A stretch of 64,000 bases of DNA, taken from a virus. This document shows positions 23,325 through 31,620 of the stretch, piece after piece (the first letter of the stretch is position 1; the number at the start of each line of letters is the position of its first letter). The DNA lies in IMG/VR virus record IMGVR_UViG_3300020179_000005, positions 145,702-209,701 of that record; one strand, given 5' to 3'. The notes beneath the pieces were generated by a model. The model saw nothing but the letters and a program-made list of their open reading frames with translations, was not told where the DNA came from and made no database searches. The position numbers and the translations under genes are program-made.

Positions 23325-24737
23325 ATGAAGAAGATTTTTATTTCACTTATTGTTTTGGCATTAATGCCTTTGTTTGTTTTTTCGAACACAACAAGTGTCA
23401 AAGCAGATACATTACAGGCGTTAGGGCCAGTTAAGTTCAGAATGAATCTTACAAGAAGTTTGTCGCAGATTGGTGCTGTCAAGGCTCATCAGAATCTACA
23501 CAAAGGCAATGGGTCTTTTGTGGTCGTTATAGATTCAGGCGTAGATGTTCAATCTTCATTTTTGTCCAACAAGGTGGCGTTGGAAGCATGTTTTGCAGTA
23601 GCCTGTCCAAATGGTACAACCAAAATGATTGGACAGGGAGCCGCAAAGCCGGTTCACTGGCATGGTACTCATGTGGCAGGAATCGTCGCCGGTTCCAACG
23701 CCAACATGTCAGGAGTCGCACCAGAAGCAAAGATAATTGCAGTAAATATCTTTGACAGATACGGATCTACGTTTGACGGCAATATCATTGCTGCATTGCG
23801 GTGGGTTGATTCGATATCATCCGAATACAACATTGCTGCAGTAAACATGTCTCTTGGCACGACGATGGTATTTAAATCATCTTGCAATAGCTATATTCCA
23901 GATCTTACAAGTATTATCTCTAAACTTAAGTCAAAAAATATTGCCACAGTTGTGTCAGCAGGAAACGCTTATTCTCACGGAATGAGTTCTCCTGCATGCA
24001 TAACCGACACTATCAGTGTAGCTGCAACCTATTATAATAGGGACGAAGTAACTAAGTTTTCCAATGTTCATGAAGATACAGATTTTTCCGCTCCTGGAGA
24101 TAATATATATTCTTCAGAATTGAACGGTTCTTACAGAACTGCTTCAGGTACTTCCATGGCAGCTCCTCACGTTGCTGGTGCTTACGCAGTATACAGATCC
24201 AAGTACGGAGTACAGTCTGTAGACAAAGTAACACAAGACTTTAAGGATAGTTCAATGCCTGCAATAGATGATTTTACATCCATCGTCACAAAAAGAATAG
24301 ACCTTGGATATTTGTTTGGTGACGGTCAAATGCCTTCACCCACAACTACAACAACAACGGTTTTGCGTCCGCCAGTAACCACTATCAAGCCTCCTGTTAC
24401 AACTACAACGGTTGTTGCGCCGGCTCCTCCTGAAGGAGACACTGAGTTTGTTTTGACCGTTCCTGAAATATTGGGCATATACAAAGATGTACACGGAAAA
24501 GATTATCTGTATCTTGATTTCAAGTATACTGGTAAAACAGATCTTCTTTCTGCATACTTATTTGATTGTTCATATTCTGGGTCAAACAATGTTTCAAGAT
24601 CTATTCGTAATAGAGGTCATAGATTAAATTATTTTTACGTTGCTATACCAGTATCTAACATTGATTCATGCAGAATTGCTGCTGTTTCAAAGTCTGGTGT
24701 TGTAGGTCAGTATACTGATTATTTCAAGTTAAAATAA
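23325..24737 (+). CDS. Secreted subtilisin-like (S8) serine protease
   Basis: 470 aa. Signal peptide at 1-27 (KKIFISLIVLALMPLFVFS...KADT). Catalytic triad in family context: D70 (VVVIDSGVD), H113 (HWHGTHVAGI), S277 (GTSMAAPHVAG), with oxyanion N214 (SAGN). After the peptidase domain a Pro/Thr linker (TTTTTTVLRPPVTT...) leads to a ~100-aa C-terminal beta domain with one cysteine pair. Likely secreted through the host Sec pathway or carried in lysis or adsorption. Threonine linkers resemble those of Acidimicrobiia secreted proteins. GAAAGGA precedes ATG 23325. A secreted S8 protease is unusual for a phage. Confidence 0.88.
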   Translation: MKKIFISLIVLALMPLFVFSNTTSVKADTLQALGPVKFRMNLTRSLSQIGAVKAHQNLHKGNGSFVVVIDSGVDVQSSFLSNKVALEACFAVACPNGTTKMIGQGAAKPVHWHGTHVAGIVAGSNANMSGVAPEAKIIAVNIFDRYGSTFDGNIIAALRWVDSISSEYNIAAVNMSLGTTMVFKSSCNSYIPDLTSIISKLKSKNIATVVSAGNAYSHGMSSPACITDTISVAATYYNRDEVTKFSNVHEDTDFSAPGDNIYSSELNGSYRTASGTSMAAPHVAGAYAVYRSKYGVQSVDKVTQDFKDSSMPAIDDFTSIVTKRIDLGYLFGDGQMPSPTTTTTTVLRPPVTTIKPPVTTTTVVAPAPPEGDTEFVLTVPEILGIYKDVHGKDYLYLDFKYTGKTDLLSAYLFDCSYSGSNNVSRSIRNRGHRLNYFYVAIPVSNIDSCRIAAVSKSGVVGQYTDYFKLK

Positions 24738-24768
24738 TGCCTTATCTCATCAAGAAAGGAAATATAAA

Positions 24769-25425
24769 ATGAAAGCAATTATTAATGGAATTGAGTTTGA
24801 AGGAACTCCTGAAGAATTTGTCAAGCTTATTGGCAAACATGATTCTTCAGTTTCTTCAAAGGGTTCTGAGGTTTATGTTTTTGATCCCAAAAGATTGAAC
24901 GGGAGTTCAAAGCCAAAGAGCAAAGATGATGCCAAGAGTGAATCCAAGGTAGTCGCAGAAGTAATGGAGACGTACTTAAGCGGCACTGCAGAGTTCCTTG
25001 CGGCACTTTATCGTTATCGTCCAAAGTTCGGTGGCGCATCCTATGCATTCCAGTTGTTTGCAACCGGTAAAGCATTTACCGTCAGATCTTTGGCTCAGAA
25101 GGCCGGTGTATCTTACGACGCGGTTTATGAGGTATTGCAAAGATCATTCAATGCAGGATGCAAAATCGGCATTGACAACAACCATGTTGCACCAGGTACA
25201 CTACAAAGATCAAAAAAGACTTTGTCTGTTTCCGGTAGCAAAGATGATACAATTTCAATTGCTTTGGAAACCAAGATTAGGTTGGTTTCTTTGGGTACGG
25301 TAGAACAAGCAAAAGTTGCCGCTGACAATACGCGTGTTGCTTTTCGAAAGAACAAAGACTCTAAGACCAAGGCAGTCGTTGTTTCAACAGGTTCACCACC
25401 CGTAACCAAGATAGTCTACAACTGA
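24769..25425 (+). CDS. Helix-turn-helix-containing protein
   Basis: 218 aa. N-terminal MKAIINGIEFEGTPEEFVKLIG resembles a small beta-alpha module; the centre KAFTVRSLAQKAGVSYDAVYEVLQRSFNAG fits a helix-turn-helix; the C-terminus is basic. Probably DNA binding. AAGAAAGGAAA precedes ATG 24769. No exact family. Confidence 0.6.
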   Translation: MKAIINGIEFEGTPEEFVKLIGKHDSSVSSKGSEVYVFDPKRLNGSSKPKSKDDAKSESKVVAEVMETYLSGTAEFLAALYRYRPKFGGASYAFQLFATGKAFTVRSLAQKAGVSYDAVYEVLQRSFNAGCKIGIDNNHVAPGTLQRSKKTLSVSGSKDDTISIALETKIRLVSLGTVEQAKVAADNTRVAFRKNKDSKTKAVVVSTGSPPVTKIVYN

Positions 25426-25432
25426 TTAGATC

Positions 25433-25505
25433 GCGCCTTTAGCTCAGTTGGTAGAGTAACGGACTTTTAATCCGCTGGTCGCGGGTTCGATCCCCGCAGG
25501 GCGCA
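25433..25505 (+). tRNA. tRNA-Lys (anticodon TTT)
   Basis: Acceptor GCGCCTT/AGGGCGC, anticodon loop CTTTTAA, T-arm GCGGG-TTCGATC-CCCGC. No encoded CCA. Confidence 0.92.
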
Positions 25506-25593
25506 CGGTCCAGCATTAAAAAGTTTGTTTGAAATAAAAGTATGCAGTGACGTACATTTCAAACTAATCAAACAAAAAGTAGGAGGAATTTTT

Positions 25594-25947
25594 ATGCCAC
25601 CATTGAAGAAGAATAAGGTCGTCAAGGAAGAAAAAACGACTTTGGAACAAAAGGTACAAGCAGCAATAAATTCCAGTAGTTATTGTATGATTCCCCATCT
25701 GTATGCAGATTATGTCACCGTTCGTAATCCAATTACCGGAAAGGATCATCATCTGAAGACAGACAGTGAAGTTTTTCTTGAAATGGTTTGGGATTTGACC
25801 CAAAGAGGGATGAAAGAAAAGATTTTAAAGGATCTTACGGCTTTTTCTGATTTGTATGATCCTAAATGGACAAAGATCATAGATCTTGTAAATGGTTATA
25901 TCAAAGGCAAGGAAACTGCTAATGTCGAAAAAGTCGAAAGCACTTAG
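25594..25947 (+). CDS. Hypothetical 117-aa protein
   Basis: Start at ATG 25594 with TAGGAGGA nine bases upstream, preferred over a longer frame from 25525. Basic N-terminus (MPPLKKNKVVKEEK), then IPHLYADYVTVRNPITGKDHHLK and helices. No family. Overlaps the next gene. Confidence 0.6.
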   Translation: MPPLKKNKVVKEEKTTLEQKVQAAINSSSYCMIPHLYADYVTVRNPITGKDHHLKTDSEVFLEMVWDLTQRGMKEKILKDLTAFSDLYDPKWTKIIDLVNGYIKGKETANVEKVEST

Positions 25948-26293
25948 ACCTTTTGTAGAGTCCGGCTCTATGAGCGACGTATTGTTGCATTTCATTTATA
26001 TGTATAGTAGGACCACTGCGTATACAGATCCTACGTCTAGTGAGCTCTATACAATAAATGCTGCAAGATATAAAAAGAAAGACAATTTAGAAAGAGCTCT
26101 GTCTAGATTGTTAAAAATGAAACTAGTGAACTTCTATTCTCACGCTGACGGTAAACGATATTTCATTACCGATCGTGGTATAGATTGCGTGTATAGACTT
26201 GCGGCTCTTAGAAAAAGAAGAGAGATTAAACATAAGCGGGATGCTGGTATAAACAGCACTAATTTTAAGTATGGTTATGATGAACTTTTATAG
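25922..26293 (+). CDS. Probable winged-helix DNA-binding protein
   Basis: 123 aa from ATG 25922 (AAGGAAA upstream), overlapping the previous gene by 26 bases. NLERALSRLLKMKLVNFYSHADGKRYFITDRGIDCVYRL has the recognition-helix plus wing layout of winged-helix repressors such as PadR/MarR-like folds. The stop codon abuts tRNA-Val. Confidence 0.55.
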   Translation: MSKKSKALRPFVESGSMSDVLLHFIYMYSRTTAYTDPTSSELYTINAARYKKKDNLERALSRLLKMKLVNFYSHADGKRYFITDRGIDCVYRLAALRKRREIKHKRDAGINSTNFKYGYDELL

Positions 26294-26365
26294 GGGCCGG
26301 TAGCTCAGTGGCAGAGTGTCACCTTTACATGGTGAGTGTCGGGGGTTCGATTCCCTCTCGGCTCA
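26294..26365 (+). tRNA. tRNA-Val (anticodon TAC)
   Basis: Acceptor GGGCCGG/TCGGCTC (two G-T pairs), anticodon stem TCACC/GGTGA with loop TTTACAT, T-arm GGGGG-TTCGATT-CCCTC. Starts directly after the preceding stop codon. Confidence 0.85.
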
Positions 26366-26373
26366 CGACATAC

Positions 26374-26446
26374 GGGCCGTTAGCTCAGTGGTTAGAGCGT
26401 GGCACTCATAATGCCTTGGTCGTAGGTTCGATCCCTACACGGCCCA
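26374..26446 (+). tRNA. tRNA-Met (anticodon CAT)
   Basis: Acceptor GGGCCGT/ACGGCCC, anticodon loop CTCATAA, T-arm GTAGG-TTCGATC-CCTAC. The CAT anticodon could also be an Ile2 tRNA if modified; sequence alone does not settle it. Confidence 0.9.
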
Positions 26447-26447
26447 C

Positions 26448-26491
26448 CGAAACAGTAGCGTTAAGTATCCCGAAACGGTAGTGTTAAATAT
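26448..26491 (+). repeat. Tandem 21-base direct repeat after tRNA-Met
   Basis: CGAAACrGTAGyGTTAArTAT occurs at 26448-26468 and 26471-26491, differing at three transitions. The second copy runs into the ATG of the next small gene. Confidence 0.65.
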
Positions 26492-26627
26492 GACAGATAT
26501 GATTATCAGCAACATAGGTTATGGTTTATTTGTATGTTTGCTTGCGATTAGAATTTATGTAGGTATTAATTTTCTTGATAAAGAATCAAGAACATGTGAA
26601 GTTTGCGGAGTTGATCATGATTCATGA
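26490..26627 (+). CDS. 45-aa membrane/CxxC microprotein
   Basis: One hydrophobic helix (residues ~5-26) then TCEVCGVDHDS. No good ribosome site, so moderate support only. Confidence 0.45.
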   Translation: MTDMIISNIGYGLFVCLLAIRIYVGINFLDKESRTCEVCGVDHDS

Positions 26628-26653
26628 ACCATATTAGACAAGGAGTGCAAATA

Positions 26654-26902
26654 ATGGCGAAAGCAAAGAAGCGCAAGGCCAAAGCAAGACCCCGCGCTAA
26701 ACGCGCAAAGACGACGAGTGGGGAGCGGTTCCGCGCCAAAATCGCTGCGCTTTGTAAGAACTATTTGATTGACGAAGATGGCGATGGACAAATTATTATC
26801 TACACGGGTTTGATGGACGATGGAAATGACAACTATGTGTTGTTTGATGATGAGTCGGAGATGGCTTGGAAAGATGGCGCTCAATACTGGCCTGGTTCGT
26901 GA
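26654..26902 (+). CDS. Small protein with highly basic N-terminus
   Basis: 82 aa from ATG 26654 (AAGGAGTG upstream). Residues 1-30 are a Lys/Arg/Ala tail like histone H1 or viral DNA-packing tails; residues 31-82 form a small acidic domain (IDEDGDGQIIIYTGLMDDGNDNYVLFDDESE). Opposite charges in the two halves are notable. Function unknown. Confidence 0.6.
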   Translation: MAKAKKRKAKARPRAKRAKTTSGERFRAKIAALCKNYLIDEDGDGQIIIYTGLMDDGNDNYVLFDDESEMAWKDGAQYWPGS

Positions 26903-26966
26903 CGTTTCTTAAAAGACAGCAAATGAGTATGTTTGATACATGATTCATCAGATTACAAGGAGTACC

Positions 26967-27107
26967 ATGGAAATGCCAATGAAAAACGAATATAAATATG
27001 TTAAAAAGTATCGTACATTTGGAAAGTACTTGTTAGCAAGTGGTGTAGTATTGTACTTTATATTTATGGGTGCTTTCTTTAGTTCTTGCATAGGCAATAA
27101 CCTATGA
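26967..27107 (+). CDS. 46-aa membrane peptide
   Basis: AAGGAGTACC precedes ATG 26967. Basic N-terminus and one hydrophobic helix (YLLASGVVLYFIFMGAFFSSC). Stop overlaps the next start. Confidence 0.55.
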   Translation: MEMPMKNEYKYVKKYRTFGKYLLASGVVLYFIFMGAFFSSCIGNNL

Positions 27108-27388
27108 TGCATGATCCTTCAGATTACAAAGCGTCAATAGTTTTGACATATCAGCAGATGTGGGAAGTGTCTAAGGCCATATCCGCTCGGATAGCTGATT
27201 GGGTAGGGGCTGGAGTTTTGTCTGAAAAAGATTTAGAAATAGGTTGGTTGACTCAAGTCCAACAAATTTTAGAACCACATATCAGCTATGCGGTGGACCA
27301 ATGGGAAAGCGAATTAGTTGATAGAGAAATTTTTGATTTGGATCAAGCTATAAATAAAATGTTAGAAGAAGACGGCAGTGATAGCTGA
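27104..27388 (+). CDS. Hypothetical 94-aa acidic helical protein
   Basis: ATGATG start overlapping the previous stop. Helical throughout (MWEVSKAISARIADWVGAGVL...IFDLDQAINKMLEEDG). No family. Confidence 0.55.
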   Translation: MMHDPSDYKASIVLTYQQMWEVSKAISARIADWVGAGVLSEKDLEIGWLTQVQQILEPHISYAVDQWESELVDREIFDLDQAINKMLEEDGSDS

Positions 27389-27503
27389 TCATCATAATAT
27401 ATTAGACACCACGGGAATAGATATATTTTTTGTGGTAACGATTATATTATGCGCTATAATAGGATTTTATGTTAAGCGTTTAATAGACAAGGAGGATCAA
27501 TAA
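27378..27503 (+). CDS. 41-aa membrane peptide
   Basis: GTG start inside the end of the previous gene; one hydrophobic helix (IDIFFVVTIILCAIIGFYV) and a charged tail. TAATG coupling to the next gene. Confidence 0.45.
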   Translation: MIADHHNILDTTGIDIFFVVTIILCAIIGFYVKRLIDKEDQ

Positions 27504-27616
27504 TGATCGTTGAATCTATTTTTGGTTTGATAATTCTTGTTCTTCTTGGTCTAATGTTTGCTATAACCGTAAAATCATATGTTCAGGAAGAGAAAGATGA
27601 AAGAGATTACAAATGA
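27503..27616 (+). CDS. 37-aa membrane peptide
   Basis: AAGGAGG lies ten bases before ATG 27503. MIVESIFGLIILVLLGLMFAITV then an acidic tail. Stop overlaps the next start (ATGA). Confidence 0.55.
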   Translation: MIVESIFGLIILVLLGLMFAITVKSYVQEEKDERDYK

Positions 27617-27864
27617 ACAATCATGCACATCATCCAATAGTTTGGGATCACGAGCTTGGTGCTTATGTTTACAAGGGTGAGTCGTACAGTGGTCCAAGCA
27701 CAAAGAAGAATCAAAGAGTTGCCTCTGCCTATTCTTTGGAGCATTATAAGGTTCGTCAGTTAGAACTTATAGCCCAAGCTTTAGAGGGCCAAAAGGTCGT
27801 AAATGACTTAATGAGAAAACAATTAACTATACAGAATTATCGAACAGCTTATTTTGCTGAATGA
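27613..27864 (+). CDS. Hypothetical 83-aa protein
   Basis: Begins MNNHAHHPIVWDHELGAYVYKGESYSG, followed by a long helix. GAAAGATGAAAGAG upstream. The WDHELGAYVYKG stretch looks like a small beta module. No family. Confidence 0.55.
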   Translation: MNNHAHHPIVWDHELGAYVYKGESYSGPSTKKNQRVASAYSLEHYKVRQLELIAQALEGQKVVNDLMRKQLTIQNYRTAYFAE

Positions 27865-28160
27865 AAGGCCGTATCATGACAAGTAGGGACACCCATGACA
27901 TAGAAGAGTACGAACGGGAACGGAAAACTACCAATGTCCAACCAGCCCTAATGGTTAAATTAATGATGGAATCTGAACCTTGTTTGTTTGCCAACAAGAA
28001 CAAACCTGTAGTTGTCCCTTACAAAATGCCGTATAATTTAATGGTGATTAGGGACAGAATGCTTGACATTAGTCGTTGGCATGCTCAGCTACAGGTTTCT
28101 TTTGAGCGTATTCTTCGTAGAGAGTCTTTTTATTCTGCCGGTTCGTTGTATATCAAATAG
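27861..28160 (+). CDS. Hypothetical 99-aa basic protein
   Basis: ATGA overlap with the previous stop. An internal ATG (MTSRD, 27876) is an alternative start with GAAAGG upstream. Basic, helical C-terminus. No family. Confidence 0.55.
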   Translation: MKGRIMTSRDTHDIEEYERERKTTNVQPALMVKLMMESEPCLFANKNKPVVVPYKMPYNLMVIRDRMLDISRWHAQLQVSFERILRRESFYSAGSLYIK

Positions 28161-28178
28161 TTGTAAAGGAGTTACGTT

Positions 28179-28496
28179 ATGGACAGTCAAGATATAATTA
28201 ATCAGTACAGAATGGCTTTGCGTTTTTGTGCCGAGAACGAATTGCCTATTGGTGTTCACGATTTATTGGATGGTTTGGCCATTGCTGGTTTGAAGCTTTG
28301 TGATTTGAATGACGACGAATATGATGAAGAGGGTGTAAGTTTAACTTCCAAAGCTTACATGTATTCTGTTGTTGAGAATATAGAGACATCTCATCATAGA
28401 AATAAAGAAGTTGATGATTTTGATTCGGATATTGATGATGATCTTGATATTGAGGATTTTTATTCGGTAGATCCGTCTGACGAAACAGAGGTTTAG
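28179..28496 (+). CDS. Acidic 105-aa protein
   Basis: AAAGGAG precedes ATG 28179. Helical first half; the last ~30 residues are almost entirely Asp/Glu-rich (DDFDSDIDDDLDIEDFYSVD), resembling DNA-mimic or protein-binding tails. No family. Confidence 0.6.
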   Translation: MDSQDIINQYRMALRFCAENELPIGVHDLLDGLAIAGLKLCDLNDDEYDEEGVSLTSKAYMYSVVENIETSHHRNKEVDDFDSDIDDDLDIEDFYSVDPSDETEV

Positions 28497-28497
28497 A

Positions 28498-28812
28498 ATG
28501 GCAGATATTATAGGTCCAGATGGAATAGCAATACCAAGAAACAACGTTTTTTGTTTACCTTTAAGCCCTGATAATTATTATGGAAGAGCTTCTACGATGG
28601 AAGAAATATCTAGAATGCCCGTACAGCCCACCTTTTACATTGGTCAGAGTAGAGACACACGAGAGTATGTTGGCATATCTTATTCATTGTTGGAAGATGG
28701 TACATATCATTTTTTTGTAAAGAGGAAGGAACGCGGTTCACTTTCTTATAGTGATTATGTTTTGGTTGGCACAAAATATACGAGAGTGAATCTTAAAAAT
28801 GAGTCTCGCTAA
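28498..28812 (+). CDS. Hypothetical 104-aa protein
   Basis: Begins one base after the preceding stop. Beta-rich (PTFYIGQSRDTREYVGISYSLLEDGTYHFFVKRKERG). No family. Confidence 0.55.
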   Translation: MADIIGPDGIAIPRNNVFCLPLSPDNYYGRASTMEEISRMPVQPTFYIGQSRDTREYVGISYSLLEDGTYHFFVKRKERGSLSYSDYVLVGTKYTRVNLKNESR

Positions 28813-28894
28813 GTCTCGCAAAGTTTCCAAAGGTCCTAAAAAGCCTCCCACACCACCACCACCGCCACCGGCGGACGTCCCCAAGGAGAAATAA
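28799..28894 (+). CDS. Proline-rich 31-aa peptide
   Basis: Overlaps the end of the 28498 gene. Basic start (MSLAKSRKVSKGPKK) followed by a run of prolines. Coding status moderate; the proline run could be a ribosome-stalling signal. Confidence 0.4.
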   Translation: MSLAKSRKVSKGPKKPPTPPPPPPADVPKEK

Positions 28895-28896
28895 CT

Positions 28897-29388
28897 ATGG
28901 GAATGGATGTATACGGTAAAAATCCGAAAAATAAAAAGGGTGAGTATTTTCGGAATAGCGTATGGTGGTGGCATCCTTTATGGCATTACTGCGAAACTGT
29001 GCACAATGACATTGCACAAAAGGTAGAGGACGGTCATAGCAATAGTGGCTATGGCTTAGATTCAACTGACGCATATAAGCTTGGAATAAAACTTAGACAG
29101 GATTGCGTATCCGGACTTGCTTCGGAGTACGAAAGAAGATACATGGCAGAGTTGAGTCAATTGCCAAAAGAAAAATGCCATCTTTGCCGTGGTACAGGTA
29201 TCATTGTGAAAGAAAATGAATTTTACGTTTCAGCTGATGCAGAATCCGTATCAGGCAGTAAAGTTTGCCATGTTTGTTCTGGAGAAGGATTTACTGATTC
29301 TTTTAGTAAGAATTATCCTTTCTCTGCAGAAAATCTTAGAGATTTTGCTGAGTTTTGTATACATTCCGGTGGATTTAGTATACATTGA
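28897..29388 (+). CDS. MGMDVYG-type phage protein with DnaJ-like zinc motifs
   Basis: 163 aa opening with MGMDVYGKNPKNKKGEYFRNSVWWWHPLWHYC, a start shared by a widespread but uncharacterised phage family. Towards the end CHLCRGTG and CHVCSGEG form the paired CxxCxGxG motif also seen in the 2095 protein. Likely a zinc-stabilised binding protein. CAAGGAG precedes ATG 28897. Confidence 0.7.
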   Translation: MGMDVYGKNPKNKKGEYFRNSVWWWHPLWHYCETVHNDIAQKVEDGHSNSGYGLDSTDAYKLGIKLRQDCVSGLASEYERRYMAELSQLPKEKCHLCRGTGIIVKENEFYVSADAESVSGSKVCHVCSGEGFTDSFSKNYPFSAENLRDFAEFCIHSGGFSIH

Positions 29389-29418
29389 TATTATTTATTT
29401 TTATTATTGGAGATTACG

Positions 29419-29712
29419 ATGGACAAAGATATTGATGAAATCTTTAATAGTGTAACTAAAAATTTTAACGATAGAGTCAGTCAGCTTAATGCGATGATTT
29501 TAGAAGTTCAGGATCTTTTTCCTCGTTATCGCGAATTGTCTAAATTGATTGTTGAAATATATTCTACTCCATCTCCGGATGAAAATAAGATTACAGAACT
29601 TAAAGAAAATTTTTATAGATTGGTAAAGAATTTGAACTCTATTAATAAAGAAATATATACGATAATATTTGAGTCAGATTTTACCAATGATCAAAGTCAA
29701 AACAATGACTAG
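29419..29712 (+). CDS. Hypothetical coiled-coil-like 97-aa protein
   Basis: ATG 29419 follows TTGGAGA. Mostly helical with heptad-like spacing (FNDRVSQLNAMILEVQDLFPRYRELSKLIVEIY...LKENFYRLVKNLNSINKEI). No family. Confidence 0.55.
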   Translation: MDKDIDEIFNSVTKNFNDRVSQLNAMILEVQDLFPRYRELSKLIVEIYSTPSPDENKITELKENFYRLVKNLNSINKEIYTIIFESDFTNDQSQNND

Positions 29713-29723
29713 AAAGGTTGATT

Positions 29724-30485
29724 ATGTCTGAGTTTTCGCGTCAGAATGACGATGATTTGTTTGATTACGATCCGTCTAAGGATAAACCAAAGGTATCACA
29801 CGATTATATTTCTTCTTCTTCTAATTCAAAAGTATCTAATGAAGTTTATGATCAGATTACAAAAAGCATTGAAGAAAACGACGATGAAAATTATTTGAAG
29901 ATCAACGGTTTGCGGATAAAATTTTCTCAGGCTATTTTGAATTCTTATGATTATTGGATATCGCCAATCGGCGCCATCTCGTCTTTTGTTACTATATCAC
30001 AAGTTCTTGATCAGTTAACTGGTGGAAGATTTTCCAGTTTATACCTTTACAATTATTTGGAAACCAGTATACTTAGACGCAAACATATTATATATCTTTT
30101 GAGTCAAACATTTGATCAAGTTTCTCGGAACAAAGACGACGACGATTCTTTTAGAGAGTTTTTGGCCAGACTTGATGTGAAGGTTTCTGATTCTTATCTT
30201 CCTACTTACGTAGGTACATTGGTAAGAATTTCCTCTCACATTCTTGCCAAGGACCGCGCAATGTATATCACATTGGCAAATAAACTTGATATTGTACCCA
30301 ATGCGTCTGTACTAGAGTCTGTTTCTTCACCTAGCGAAGTGTACAACAATTCTCAACAGAACGTCAAAGCGGCTTCGGATTGTTTGTTGCAGGAAACATT
30401 CAATAAATCAGTTGACATGGCTTTTGCTGAGAAGTTGAATAATTTGAATGGCACTCAAGTAGATTATCAGCTGCGTAGCATATGA
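29724..30485 (+). CDS. Hypothetical 253-aa protein
   Basis: ATG 29724 has GAAAGG upstream. Acidic disordered N-terminus, then a helical domain (NGLRIKFSQAILNSYDYWISPIGAISSFVTISQVLDQLTGGRFSSLYLYNYLETSILRRKHIIYLL). No membrane segment certain. Overlaps the membrane-protease gene by four bases, so the two are translationally coupled. Confidence 0.55.
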   Translation: MSEFSRQNDDDLFDYDPSKDKPKVSHDYISSSSNSKVSNEVYDQITKSIEENDDENYLKINGLRIKFSQAILNSYDYWISPIGAISSFVTISQVLDQLTGGRFSSLYLYNYLETSILRRKHIIYLLSQTFDQVSRNKDDDDSFREFLARLDVKVSDSYLPTYVGTLVRISSHILAKDRAMYITLANKLDIVPNASVLESVSSPSEVYNNSQQNVKAASDCLLQETFNKSVDMAFAEKLNNLNGTQVDYQLRSI

Positions 30486-30913
30486 TAAAGTCTGTTGCCA
30501 TTCTTATTGTAACGGCAGTAGCAACAGCGGCTATAAATTATGCCTTGATGCCTACACCATTTGTGTTTTTTATAATACTTGTTCTTTTGGCTCATGAATT
30601 TGGACATTATTTTATATCTTTATTGAACAGAGCAAGTCCTGACTTACCCTATATTATACCGTTACCATTAATTGCAATAGGAATAACAAGAGTACATAAT
30701 TTTCAAGAGCTCAAGCCAAATTCCCAAAAGTCCATACTTTTTGGTGGGCCTTTGTTTGGCGTAATTACAGCTATAAGTATATTTATATATCTCCTTACAA
30801 ATCCAATCATTTCCCCACTTTATATGCTGATAATAGCATTGCTTGAGATCATTTTAAATTATTTCGGTTCTGACGGTTCAAGATACCGCAGAATATCTAA
30901 CAAGGAGTTATGA
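30482..30913 (+). CDS. S2P/M50-like intramembrane zinc metalloprotease
   Basis: 143 aa, strongly hydrophobic. LLAHEFGHYFISLL carries HExxH (H38, E39, H42) within a membrane helix; FGGPLFGV (~88-94) and LNYFGSDGSR (D131) supply the GGP and (L)DG-type motifs of site-2 proteases, where the Asp is the third zinc ligand. The family cleaves membrane-bound substrates such as anti-sigma factors. This is a minimal version, shorter than usual bacterial S2P enzymes. ATGA overlap with the preceding gene. Confidence 0.7.
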   Translation: MIKSVAILIVTAVATAAINYALMPTPFVFFIILVLLAHEFGHYFISLLNRASPDLPYIIPLPLIAIGITRVHNFQELKPNSQKSILFGGPLFGVITAISIFIYLLTNPIISPLYMLIIALLEIILNYFGSDGSRYRRISNKEL

Positions 30914-31062
30914 TGTACGCTATTTTTATTCCTATTTTGATAACTGGTTTGGTTTTAAGGATTTATAACAATAAACTTAAACATATGATCAACGTTCAAG
31001 AGGAACAAAATGACACAGTTAAACAGACAACAGAAGATAGACAGAATACAACAGTATCTTAA
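30910..31062 (+). CDS. 50-aa membrane peptide
   Basis: ATGATG overlapping the previous stop, AAGGAG eight bases upstream. Hydrophobic N-terminus (MMYAIFIPILITGLVL) then a polar tail. Overlaps the next gene by 53 bases in another frame, which lowers confidence. Confidence 0.4.
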   Translation: MMYAIFIPILITGLVLRIYNNKLKHMINVQEEQNDTVKQTTEDRQNTTVS

Positions 31063-31237
31063 TGATTGTTGTTTTGACATACAAGGAATTTCGAGTTCTC
31101 AATCTTTGATGAACACCGCTGAAGCACAGCTTGCAAGAATACTTACCAAAATAGTGGTCGGTGGTGCTTCTATTTGGTGGAGTGTTATGGAGTTGAGACA
31201 GTTTTTGAAAATCAGAAAAACGCAGAAAGGGTTATAA
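31010..31237 (+). CDS. Hypothetical 75-aa protein
   Basis: ATG 31010 has GAGGAAC upstream. Amphipathic helices and one hydrophobic stretch (ILTKIVVGGASIWWSVM). Stop overlaps the next ATG (TAATG). Confidence 0.5.
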   Translation: MTQLNRQQKIDRIQQYLNDCCFDIQGISSSQSLMNTAEAQLARILTKIVVGGASIWWSVMELRQFLKIRKTQKGL

Positions 31238-31599
31238 TGTCGTCTAACATAGAAAGTTTCAATTTTTCTTTTGCCATGGCTGCAAAAGCCAAGGATTCTT
31301 TGGAGGAGCAAGTTTCTAGCGTAGAGTCTAGGATAGAAAAGATAGTCGATCATTTTACGATAAATGACGCACCGATATTGAAGTTCATTCTCAATATGAA
31401 TCCTACCAGAGAAGACCTTAAAAAATTATCTAAAGCTTTAGATCGTTTGTCTGATTTGGTAGAAATTTATAATACATTGGATTCAAAGTTGTCGGTTATC
31501 AATGCCGCAGAAAAGGATCCGAATTGGTTTGCTTTGGCTTTTGGTGATTTCAAAGAAGACATAGACAAAGGTATTGAGCAAATTCTAACAGAAGAATAA
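31237..31599 (+). CDS. Hypothetical coiled-coil 120-aa protein
   Basis: ATG 31237 follows GAAAGGG. Helical with coiled-coil character (KDSLEEQVSSVESRIEKIVDHF; LKKLSKALDRLSDLVEIYNTLDSKLSVI). Located just ahead of the ubiquitin-like gene block. No family. Confidence 0.55.
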   Translation: MSSNIESFNFSFAMAAKAKDSLEEQVSSVESRIEKIVDHFTINDAPILKFILNMNPTREDLKKLSKALDRLSDLVEIYNTLDSKLSVINAAEKDPNWFALAFGDFKEDIDKGIEQILTEE

Positions 31600-31620
31600 T
31601 TATAGATTGGATATAACATC

